NCBI RefSeq assembly: GCF_963966145.1
Contig: NC_091050.1
Span: 14,198,001-14,262,000 of the forward strand
Direction of reading: 5' to 3'
Source of the DNA: Tenebrio molitor
Lineage: Eukaryota > Arthropoda > Insecta > Coleoptera > Tenebrionidae
Length of the DNA: 64,000 nt
Translations under genes and position numbers: made by a program
Part shown: positions 11,501-23,500 of the stretch, piece after piece
How positions within the stretch are numbered: position 1 is the stretch's first letter
How the letters are laid out: each line of letters opens with the position of its first letter
The notes under the pieces: generated by a model
Database searches by the model: none
Told to the model about the DNA's origin: nothing
The model's input: the letters and a program-made list of their open reading frames with translations, nothing else

Positions 11501-14500
11501 TTATTTTATAAATTGTCTCCATCATTTCCTTTTTGATCACATTGTGTATCAAATGTAAAAACTGTACTTGACAGATACACTTTTCTACTTTTTCTTAATT
11601 TATACATTACAAAAATGATGGAGGCGCCGGGTAAAATATTTACCGATATTTCCATTGTCTTGAGAGTTGAATACAATATAAAAACCGTATTTTACAGAAT
11701 TCGCTGTAAGGAAACTCAAATATCTACCTCCAATATTTATATTAAAAAATGTAATTTTTCTTGTTGCATCGCCCCTCCAATATTGACAATTACCTTCATC
11801 CTTTTAACTCCTCTTGCGTCTTCTCTTTCGACTATCCCCTTCAAGCTTTTCTCATTTTTAAATTCTTTGTAACAATTGTCGCCTCTAATCGGCCGCACGA
11901 TGGAAAAATCTAAAACAAAAAACGTCGCTTTCAGCTGAGCTTTCGAATTTTTTCAATTTCTTTCCAGCCGTATATTAGCAATAGTACAGATGCGTTTGAC
12001 GTCTTGCATTCTCTAACAGTATCGATCTAATTCTTGGCATTCTAACAAGCCGATATAGAGAAATTTACGGTCGTTAGAGTTAATGTTGTTTGTCTGGGTC
12101 TGGTGCAAAGCCGTTGGTTGGTGTTTTGATCCTTCCAAATGGAGGTGATTATTTTAAATAAATAATTCGCCGCGGGGGTCGTTCATTTTTACACAATTTG
12201 TCGGGTGCGTAAAATGGGTCGTTCGCTCCGTTTTGACGCTTTGGCGGTATAAATTTTCTTGCCGGATAAAATCGGCGTTGATAATTCGCGAATGAGACCG
12301 AGGGTGATGAATTAATTACGACGGTGGAACATTTAAGGTCAACTGGAACGGATGACATCCGAGAGAAAATATAGAGAATACAATGTTTTATTACGTGTTC
12401 CGAGAGTCGTAAAATCTATAAACTATCATTCGAGCCACTTATCCGGCCGGCCTAATTAATTTAACGGAGCCGTAACTAACACTCGAATGTGTTTAAAGCA
12501 GTTTACTCGCATTCACATCGAAAATTTAACATTTAGCAATAACATTACACAATTCTAATTAAGTCACATTTCAAATAGACCGATGTATCAAAGGGAAAGG
12601 TTTTGCTTTAAGGACATTAATTATACAGAAGTTGTTCTAGCGCTATTCAGGGACGTCTGACAAATTGGACCGAAACGTAGGGATGAAAGATGCTGTCTGC
12701 ACCCGCAAGATAATCGATAGAATTCGCCGAAGGGCGGCGGACAATGAAAAAATGTCCATGTAAAAACGTGTTTCGTTGTTTCAGGCGACAACCCCCACTA
12801 CAACGAATTCGCCGCCAACAAGCCGGTCAAATCGGAACCGCAGAACGCCATCAACATCCTGAACAACGTCCTCCTGCGCAAATCGGTAGTGTCCAAATTG
12901 TCGCGGTACGACCTGCTCCTGGGGGTAGTCAAGGCCGAGGCGTACTTCGCCTTCAACGGCGAGGACGTCCAGTACGGCATCGAGGCCGACAGGCGCTCCA
13001 AGATCCTGAGGACCTTTGTCAGGAACACCTACAGCTACCACCTCTCCGAGATCCTGGCGACGATAGTTAATGAATACACCGATTGGGAAAGACCCGTTCA
13101 GCACCCGATCAATATTCGGGATGAGACGCTGGAAGCATTGTCGGATGCACAATACGTCGCACCCGTTGTGCACACCGCCGATTTGCATTCCGCCGAGCAC
13201 AGGAACTCTTTTCTCTACGTCTTCGATTATCAGACCAAGTTCGGAGATTATCCCCAGGTAAGGACGCCATTGGTTGACTCGTTAACGTCCGAACTTCCGA
13301 AACGCGACCTATTATGGAAATTCTTCGGATTTATGTGTTTTTGTTGCGAGGGACGATTAGGTGCGAAGCCCAAAAGCGACTCCCAAAATTAGGCTGTTTT
13401 GCAGGAATCTCAACACTCTCAAAAAAACATCATAAGATATCTATTTCATTAAAAAAAAAAAAACAACTGCACAATCGTGCCAGAATCTATCCAATAGAGC
13501 TCTATTAAACTTCATCTTTAAATATATTTAAACAAAAACATCAAGGCACCAAACAAATGCAAGATCCTTCTCCTTTGTGTCTATGATTTACTTAGTTCTA
13601 TAAGAATTTTGATCTTCAGTTCCAAATTTAGAAAAAAATCTATTTTTGTGCAACCGTACGCGAAACGAGCACTTCGCGTACCTAAAACAGGTCGCGAAAT
13701 TCAATTTCAATTTTCCTTGTTCGTTTCATAATAATTACAAATTGTCGGTTGCGCAAAAAATGTTGTGTACACTTTGGCCGCGAGATCATTTAACATCCTC
13801 GAGATTGTCCTGCCTCGGCCGCGCAAGCGGCCTCGGTAACAATTTTCCCTTCGGTACGTTAAAGATTGATTTCGCGGCCTTGATATTATTATCTATCAAT
13901 TTTACTTATTCATTCGTCTATTTTGTCTCGCGAATGGTGTACTCCATTGGACAATAAAGATTATCGTTGTTAATATGATTAAATTTAAAAGTCCGATTTT
14001 GGGGGTTTATTGTTATTGTTCTGTCGGGGCTTGTAACATTCTTGTCGAAGCGACAAAATTCGAATTGTCATAGAAACGACTCGTAAGGAAGCACTTTTTT
14101 GCCAAGACTCCATTCGCGTAGCTCAAGTAATGCAGTGCTGCACCGGAGTGAAACCTCTAATGCATTATACGTTTTTAACAATTCGAGAATGGAAGTAGCT
14201 CCTTTCGAAAATCGCATTCTGGAGATTAAAATGTGTAGGCGTGCATTGTCGGTGAAGTTGCGCAACTCCTTCAGACCGGGAATTTGCTGAAGGGCATCTC
14301 GCGAGCTCTGAATATTCGCAACGTATTTATTACAAAAATGTTTGTTCGGTTCTGTATGAATTTTCTCGCAAATAGATTCCGAAAAGCGAAAACAAAACCT
14401 GATTGAAAATACGCGGAGCGAAAATAAACACCACTCCGGGTTATAATTACTTATAAATCATTATTTTTTAGATCCGCGACGTAGCCGTCAAAAGACGTGT

Positions 14501-17500
14501 TTTTCCCCGGCTGTCAGGTTATTTATCATGCTCGGTTATGATTTTTTTGGGCAAAAAGTTCCGCGACGTCGAATTAATAAAAAAGAATGTTGTGTCGTTT
14601 GATGCGATATCAAGACCAAACGATCGACAATCAATTTCCGCTTAAACCCTCTCTGTAATTGACAATTCATTAAGGCCGGAAAAAACCGCTCCCCGTCGCT
14701 TGAATAAAACCCCCACTTATTTCGGCACCGAGACGCTCCCGCAAAGAAATTGTTTCTGGTAGATAAATGAAGTTTCCACCTTTGCCGAACAAAAACCCTG
14801 TAAGTGATGAATCCTGGCAATTATAAAGATTGAAGGTGTAGCGTCCTTCGGCCGACAACCAGATTGATTAGGACCGAATCCGGGCTCCGGATTGCAGCGC
14901 CCTCGTTAACCGTCTTTCGCACAAACCGACTACTTAGCTCCGTCTTAAAGACAACCAGATTAGATGCGCCACCGCGATATCATCCCTTTTACATGTCAAA
15001 GAGGTGCTCGTTTCAGGACCGTAATGCATATTACGCGGCGTTGTCTGTTTGTTTTAGATATTACCCTGCATGTGGCACCTTCAACCCTCCGAATAAAATA
15101 TTCATGCGATAATGCTGAACCGGTTCAGACGAACGTTTAATGTCGGTTCCCGGTTCATGTTTATTTGAGTTATCGAAATAATAACGCAAATACTGCTCGG
15201 TGCCGGATAATGCTCTCATGTTTGCGCGTCTAGCGCCTGCTCTATTTATCTGTTACAATCGCGAAAGATAATTTATTATCTGTAAGGACCGCGTCGCACA
15301 TAAATCGTGGATTTCCAATAATCCGGCGCGAAGGACCGACAATATCGCCGCGCCATACGCGAAATTAGCACCGGACCGATTGACGCGGGCCCGCTTTTTG
15401 TATAATTTTGCAATAGCGATTCGAGTTTGGCGGCGGGTCGGGCACGCCATTCCGGAAATCAAGACCTAAACAGGCGTCTCGAACGGCCGTGTTGACTGAT
15501 CGGTTCGATTGTGTCGGCCGACAGTACAAATAAACTTGATTAAAACTGTAAATTTAGTTGGCCTTTGTGGGTGCGCCTAGACCATGATGGTGCGTGCCGG
15601 AGACAGTTCAAATTGCAATCAGACATAAAATTCGCCGCGCGCTCAGCACAAATTTTCAAATTATACATCTTGATCGCGGAACGGAGCCATTCAATCGAAT
15701 TTTATTTCCAGTCCACCAGAAGAGATTCGCCCCGATAAATTGAAACATTCCCGAGCTCTCCGGATGAAATATAAAGCGCCGATTAAAATGCAAATTCCGG
15801 AAATAGTAGCGAGGTATATTTTTAACATCCTGTTTAGGGCCGTTTTTCAAAGTAATATTCTTCCGGGATTACAAGTGTCATTTTTGGAGGATTTATTCCG
15901 CGCGAATTGGACGGCTGGATTAACATCGGCCAAGTTTGTTGTGATTAATTAAAAAAATGTTTCTCGAAGACGCGCTCGCAGAAACATCAGCTTTTAATCG
16001 TTCGATCGAATAAAAATTCTGCACGGCCCGATCGTGTTTACATTCTCCTTCATCACCGCCGACAGTATTGTTACTTGAAAATGTCGCAGCAGCTCGAGGA
16101 AAAGGGGAAATTTGTTTAATTTCAACGAGCAAAGTCCAACTCGATGCAGAACGACAAGCTAAATTATTAGGCCAAGTATCAAAGGGCCCGAAATAAAAGA
16201 TGGTGATTCTCTTTCGCAGCGCCTCGCGATGATTAATTCCTGGGAGTTTTTTAATCCGACTCGTCGGGAAATTATTCCGGAAAGTTTGGCCGACCTCGCC
16301 TCTTGTAAAATACCGGGCGATCGAAAATAAAAAAAAAATCGAGATGGCCATGATTAATACAGTTCTGTTGGCAGCACGTAAAAATTTAATTCAAATGTCA
16401 TCAGATGTCATTAATTACAATAGTAACTGTCATTCCGGATTTGAAAACATGAAGCAAAGAGAGTAGCATTGTGTTTGGAAGCTGAAGGCAGACATTTCGA
16501 ACATTTACTCTAGTTCATAAATACGACTGGAGCTCCTGGTGATTCTTTTACAACCGACAGGTCACACATAATGCACACCTTTATGAAAATCAAGATTTCA
16601 ACGTTCTCAAAATCATTAACCTAGCTTTTGAGAGTGACATCTGATAATTGAAATTTTAACGAATTGCCAACTGAAATTTTTGGTCACAGCCAACTCTAAT
16701 GTTTTTTTTTTTGGTCTCGATCGGGCTGGAGTTATTGTGTTCAAATTCGATGCAAATCCTCGGATATGGAGCTATTTAAACACTCGGCCTCCGTCGTATC
16801 GATTCCTTTTTTCGTTGGATTTCCTCCAAGTCGCTTTATTTCGTGTGAAGTGGCGTCCTCAACTGATTCACCAATTTGTCCCGAATTATTGTTTTATTTG
16901 CGTCCGATAAGACCCATATTCACGACGTCAACTTATTTATGTCCCATCGGAGTTTTTGCCTGCGACCGTAAAATCCGAATCGATACTGTCAGCTCGTGAC
17001 GGCTCATCTCCATCCGGTACCTCGAGGACCTTACATGTTTTAACAACCAGATAAGTCATAAGCAACTCCGTAACTGGGTCCCTCTTGGTTTAACTCCTCC
17101 AGCTTGTTCGGCTTAGTTACTAATTCTTCAACATTACGAAGTACCGAATCCTAATTGGGGCCGTGATGAATTAATGCGGACGACTGGATGAAACCTGAAA
17201 CACTTTCATAATTCAATCAGTCGAGCTCTTTTTTCGACCTCATCAGATCGGTTCACGGTGCTAGTGTGATTTCGAATGGAAGACGCTAATCCTGTAAGGC
17301 GAAGGAAGTGACAAATCTCGCTCAAAACAAGGATCAAATTCTCGCTTCTGGATAACCGTACGACCCACACCGATCCCGCTTTCCGCACGACGTTCTGTCA
17401 TTTTTGATAGGAAGTGTTTGTTTTTATTATGAGAAAAAGCCACCGTCTACGGTTCCGAGCAGAGATGAACTGCCCTCGATAGGGAACTGTATCCATCAAA

Positions 17501-20500
17501 TTCTTCCTTGGAAAAAGTCTCGTGAGGCAGATCTAATGCAAAAGTCGCGTTTTATAAATTTCGTTTCGAAACGAAGAAAACCCTAATTTGCAAAATTAGT
17601 AAATATATCGGGAAATATTAAGGACAAAGCTGTCAACATCACTGTCGACTCCTAAAGCATTTTAAAGACTTTCTATTGGCAAATCAAACAAAAGGAAACC
17701 TATAGCTTATAGATTTCAGTCCAGAAGCAGTCGATTCGTCACGATTGAAACTATCAAATACAATTTTTAGATCTGATCTAGCTCCGTCGGTTTCTGAAAT
17801 GTCGCTACTTTGAATGACAAACTATCTTGACGCTTCCACCATTTTAGCCATATACAGAGTCTCTAAGAATGTGGGATCCTAGTAGGCATTGAAAGTTTGC
17901 AGACTCTTCCACCAGAAATCGAAAATCAAATATCTTAGTATGATTTACGATATGCAACCCTCAGAACAAATTAGTTTTACTGATTGCCTAGCTTGACAAA
18001 ATTGGTGCTTTACAAAGGAAATTAATGAAGAAGGTAAATAACGTCAGTGACTCGATTAAAAAAAATCACCATGAAAATTAAAGAAATGATTTTAAGTGTC
18101 CTCCATTTTGCTCTAAACATCTTTTCACTCTCACTTTCTTATTTTCAACAATATTTTGTAATATCTGTTCCTTGATGTTACGACAGCAGTTGGTAATATC
18201 TTCTATTAACTCATTTAAATTATTCAGTTGTCGCTTTTCAAGTAACCGAACACAGAAAAGTTCAAGGAAGTTAAGTCAGGAGAACAGATTATTCTCAAAC
18301 CAGTTACAATAATTTATGCGGCTTTCAGGATCATTAGGGAGAAGCTCTTGTACAGTTGTTACTTTGTATATATGTAAATGCAAGTTCTTTATAACAATTT
18401 TATGACATGTACTGCGAGGTACACCAGTTTGAAGAGACAATTTGGTAAGGGATGTTCTCAGATGTTCTTCTAAATGATCTCGTATGTTTTCAACTACATC
18501 TTCAATCCTCTTGCGACAACCTAACAATTTTCCTTTTTAAACACTACCAATAGTAACAAAACGATTAACAATTCGATATATGTGAGCTGCGAGGGATTTT
18601 TTTAAAACATTTTGGTCCGGGTAGTTGGCTAAAAAATCTTCTTTGCAAGCTTGAACGCTGTATGTCCAATCTCCGTCTCTTTTAACACCGTGGCGATAAT
18701 AAGACATTGTGATGAACTTATTTTGTTCAAGTGTGAAAACCATTTTAGCAATTACTTCTAAAATATTTGCGAGGTTATAAAATTATGCTGATTTTCAATA
18801 TAAAAACAGGTAAAGACAATACCTTTGTAACACCATCGGAAATTATCTAGCTTTGGAACAGGCTTTTTTTTAAGAATCAACAGACCAGGAACGCAAAAAA
18901 CGACAAAGCAGGACTTCGAAAGTGGAAATGAGGTTAAGTTGACTTTGTGTTGACAGTTTGTGAATATTTGACAGTTTGCGAATAGTATTTCATGAATCTA
19001 ACGAGGTGGCAAATTCAAATTCCAAAGCCATCTGCGATCCTACATTCTTTTATAGACAGTCTGTATGTATTTTTAATTTTTTTGGCCAGGGTGAGAGATA
19101 CATATCATGAAGTTTTTTGTATTCAGTTCATACAAATTTTATGTTGACAATTATATTAAAAAATAAAACAAGATATTTTACATTTTTACAAATTACATAA
19201 ACATTTTTGTTTTATAATACAAAAATTTCCGATAATATTGCGGAATCTGGAAAAGTGCCCCGAATGCTTGCTTGATCTCTAAGTCAGTTGGTTGCTAAGA
19301 TATTCCTACTTTTAATATAAAATTATCCCAGCGCCTCCACCATTTTTGCAAAATATATACATATTTAAAATTTTCCCCCTCGATATTAACCGCAATTCTC
19401 TGGTTCCAATTTTAATTTCAGTAAAAATAACGATTTATATGTTTTAAAGATGTTCTGTTACTTTAAAGGAGGCAAATGTACTGTTTTAAAAATCCTACAA
19501 TATAAAATGTAGGCTCTTTTTCTGATACTACGTTTTAAAAATCGGTAAAAAGTACAAGAGAGAAATAAATATATTCTTTTAATTATCTCACCAACTAGGT
19601 TCTTTCATTGTAGTGAGGGAAATAAAGAAAAATGTATCTATCTTTAGAAATTGAAAAATGGTGGATGCGCCGGGAAACATTTAGAATATTTCTCTGTTCT
19701 TATAAACTAAATGGAAGGCACAAAACTATTTGAAAGATTCTATTATGAAGAGGCGAATAAAGAAAACTTCAAATCTCTGTCCCTAAAGTTGGCGTTTAAA
19801 ATGCAATTTTGTCGTTTTCATGACGTTATGTAAAAATGGTGAATGCTCAAAAAACTTGTAAAAAACCGAGTCCAACAAGCAAAATGTAATATAAAGTCTG
19901 CTTTATAGATTTTATTGTGACGAAGAGAACGAAAATAGCCAGAGGCCTCCACTCCAGACTGCGCTTATAAAATGCCAATTATGAAGTGCACGAAGTCAAC
20001 CGACTATCCTCTCCGACCCAGTTTCGTCCCATCAGCATTTAGAACGCCTGTTGGCCTGCAAATCGTCCACTTCTTCGTTTATATTTGCGGCAACTAGAAC
20101 TAAACCAAGAGCCGGCCATTCTGGTTGACCGCTCGATAGCAATAATTAAATTACGAGAAAAGGTCGTCCGGAAAATGGGGACGAGGGATTAAAACCTGGG
20201 CGAGGGACGCGCCGAATTAAAGTTTAACAGTGCGATAAGACGGACTGACTCTCATTACGTCGCTCTTGCAGACAACGTATGCAATTGGGATGCTCCAAGT
20301 GACTGCGGGCGACGTGCAACCCCAACCAAACGGCCTTATTTATCATTCTTCTGGCTGAGAGTCGGCGATTTAATGTCGTCGTTGGAAATTACGTACACTT
20401 TATAAACTTTTGTTTCTCTTGCGTCTTTAAAGCATTTTTTGATGGCGCGATTTTTTATCCGCGACCGTTCCCTTTGTGTTTGAGAAGTTTAAATGCCTTT

Positions 20501-23500
20501 TTATGACGGCTAGGTCGGCTTAGCGCGACCCGAGCTTTTTGCATCTGCGCGACGGCAAAAATGCAGTAAATTTGCGAACTGGGCCGTATCTCGTTTCCAG
20601 CTCTCTTAAATCCGGTTGGTTTATTGCAAGTAACAAACAACTCCTCGATAATAAAGTTTTATCTGCTGACCCATCTTTATATTCATAGTTTCGCCAAAAC
20701 TACTTACTTAATTACGTATAAATTTTCATAATTGCTTGAAATATTGTCCGCCGCCTCTGATAACCTTAATTCCTCCAGCTCGCGAGTTCTGTTTTAACTT
20801 TTTAAATTCCACCGCCGTCTTTCCAACGCGCCACTTTGTTACTTTTTATGACTGCATATTTAAGTGCGCCGGCTACATTGTTTGCCTTATTAATAGCCGA
20901 AGATCCTAGACGAGACCGCTGCAAATTACCTTTTTCGAAGTACCACTCAGCCTTTGTCGCCCCTCCGAGCGGATCTCGACTTACCCAAGAAAATGCTTCC
21001 GGTCCATCGATGATCGCGCGCCTAATGCAGCATCCTTTTTGACGTTGTTTCCCAAGATGCTTCTTTTAATGTGGAAAACGCCATAAACATATTCACCGAG
21101 TGCCGAACATAATCTCTACTTACCTCCGACGAAGGCTTTAGTGCTCTATAAAATGTCTATGTATATTCAAATTTTCTGCTCCCTACCCTCGCATTTTAAA
21201 CGACGTAAAATGCGGTGACGTGTCCTTATTATTGATTTTCGCCGGCACAGCTGATGCCCCCGCTTTGGGGGAGATTTATTTTTATGGACGTTTCTGAATA
21301 ATTCCCGAAAACATCGTTAATACGTTCTTCTGCTCCGATACATTGTACTTCCACGATTCCAGCTCAATTTAACCGATACACCCCTCGGAACAGCCCATTT
21401 TTCAACTGTTGCTGATGCAAACCGCCACATATGCGCGCTCGGTTGGTTGCATATGCCCGCAAATCGGCGCACACTAAAAACTCCACGGTCCAAATCCTGA
21501 AACGAAAAAAAAAAACAAATGTTAACACCAACAACGTCTCCCGAAGACGAGTTCGCTCCGAATTAATTAAAAATGAAGTCTGATAAATTGAGCGGCGCAA
21601 TCGGCTTGTCCCCGTCATAAAGAAACAATCCAATTATCAAGTGGAAGGTCGACTGGAGAACGTCGTGGAAATCCGGACAAGAATGGAGTTGCGCAATCCT
21701 GACAGCTGCATATTACGGATAAGGACGGTTGCATTATAGTGTTGTCGTTTGTCGTCTCGAAGTGTATTTATTTCGTGCGCATAGTTGGTCAAAGCCTAGC
21801 AGCTAAAATATCCGTACGAGATTTAAATTCAATTTAACATCTCGTAGATTGCGAAGTTTTCACTCCGTTTAACTTCGTAACTGTTACATGAACTGTCTAT
21901 CCGAGATTGCGAAAAATATTTCAATTTTAAATCTCTCGGCGCGACGGCCAATGATGTTAGAACTTCGATACTTGCTCGAGATATTAACGCCAACAAATAA
22001 CGCAAAAAAAGTCGAGACAGGAAAGTCTCCGAGATCTGGAGGGGCAGTAGTCATGTTCACGTGAGCGCGAATGAAATATACCGTATGAATAATTTAAGTG
22101 CCATTTGAAAATATAAACGGTGGCTGCAGGGCAGCAGGAATTATCCGGTTTTATTTGAGTCCGGTGTCGCAGAGACGAATGTCGAGAGCCCCGGAGTAAT
22201 CCGGTCGTTTGCTTCCAGAGACAAGGATGCATTCACGGCGAGGAGCTGCCCTATCTGTTCGGGGCACCGCTGGTCGGCGGCTTCATGCACTTCGTAAGAA
22301 ACTACACCAAGTCCGAAGTCCTCCTGGCCGAGACCACCATGATCTATTGGAGCAACTTCGCCAGGACGGGGTGAGCACAACTTCAACTGCGGTTGACTTA
22401 TGTGTTTCAGACTGCTAAGTTGCTTTTAATGGCGGCGGGGAAAAAGTCGCCATTTTCTCTTCCAATCCGAATTTAGCAACTCATCAAAGAAGCTAACTTC
22501 GTCATTTTTGTGCACTCAAAACAATCTCGAAGTTTGCTCGGGAGATAAATTAAAACTATTCCCCCCAGCTACTCGTGAGGTGGTAATTTGCCAGACGTAT
22601 TACTTAATTTTGCAGGAACCCGAACGAACCGCCCGAGGGTGCTCGACAAGAACGGAGCCGTTTCAAAAATATCGATTGGACCGCCTACGAGGCCGTCCAC
22701 AAGAAGTACCTAAATCTAGGTGAGTCCCAACAGATTCCGAGTTTTTGCAGGAATCCGTAATGACGCCAACGAATGCAACGTAAACTCCATTCTTCGCGGT
22801 TCTTTTGTGGGGATAATCTCATTAAAATCTTTGTTCGGAGCGTTACGATTAGAACCGAGTGGTCCATCCAGTTTGTCCCCAAAATCGATACGCCGTGTCA
22901 ATGTTGAAAGTTGATCGGGGAATTGGAATTTATACTCGAAATTTTAATCCGCGCTCCATTTATTTATATTCGGCATTAGTTAGCCACACAATTAATTCGG
23001 AATTGACAGCGCGGCGTCCCGGGGGATCCCGCAAACAGTTTTGACGCAGAATCGAAAATAAACACCTGGAACATTATCCGCGTCGGAGGACGCGAACGTG
23101 ATTACTTAATCTTGTGATAAAAGCTGCGAGTTTCAATTTTCGTCGCATCGATCGCTCCCAATAAAAACGATTACGCACTCGAAAGTTGAAAGCGCCCCTT
23201 TCAGCTTTGCACTTCTAATTAAAGTTGTTGAAATGGCAGGTCCGCATTTTTCGTCGGGGGGCGAAAACACCCACCGGCGGGGTGGGTGCCGCCCCGGGAC
23301 GAGATTAAACAAAACACACGGACTGATTTATATGCACGGTGAAGACGGGCGGGGCTCCTCGTACGGTTCCGGAGGAAATTGGAAATTAGCAGTTCGAATG
23401 GTCGGATTAAGGCGACATGCGATCACCTGGGGGCGGCGATGCACCACCACCGACCCAACCGAGATTACCATCTACCAGACGTGTATTTCACCCGGTGCAC

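Larger units (their letters stand above)
8563..12784 (+). other. Neuroligin intron, 4.2 kb
   Basis: Bounded by GTAATT at 8563 and TTGTTTCAG before 12785. It carries further copies of dispersed families B (10262-10366), C (about 10043, 10930 and 11612) and D (9790-9965, 11755-11890). No reading frame or RNA gene was supported between 8600 and 9700 or between 11900 and 12780. Confidence 0.8.
13258..22218 (+). other. Neuroligin intron, 9 kb
   Basis: No conserved reading frame was found. The notable contents are the internally deleted transposon at 17852-19066, a fragment of the 6.6-kb element at 19190-19275 and family C units at 19655-19960. The stretches 13,300-17,800 and 20,000-22,200 are single-copy looking, with nothing I can name. 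Confidence 0.75.

Noticed and set aside
12781..13200. 139-codon antisense reading frame
   Set aside because: Shadow of the neuroligin exon at 12785-13257.
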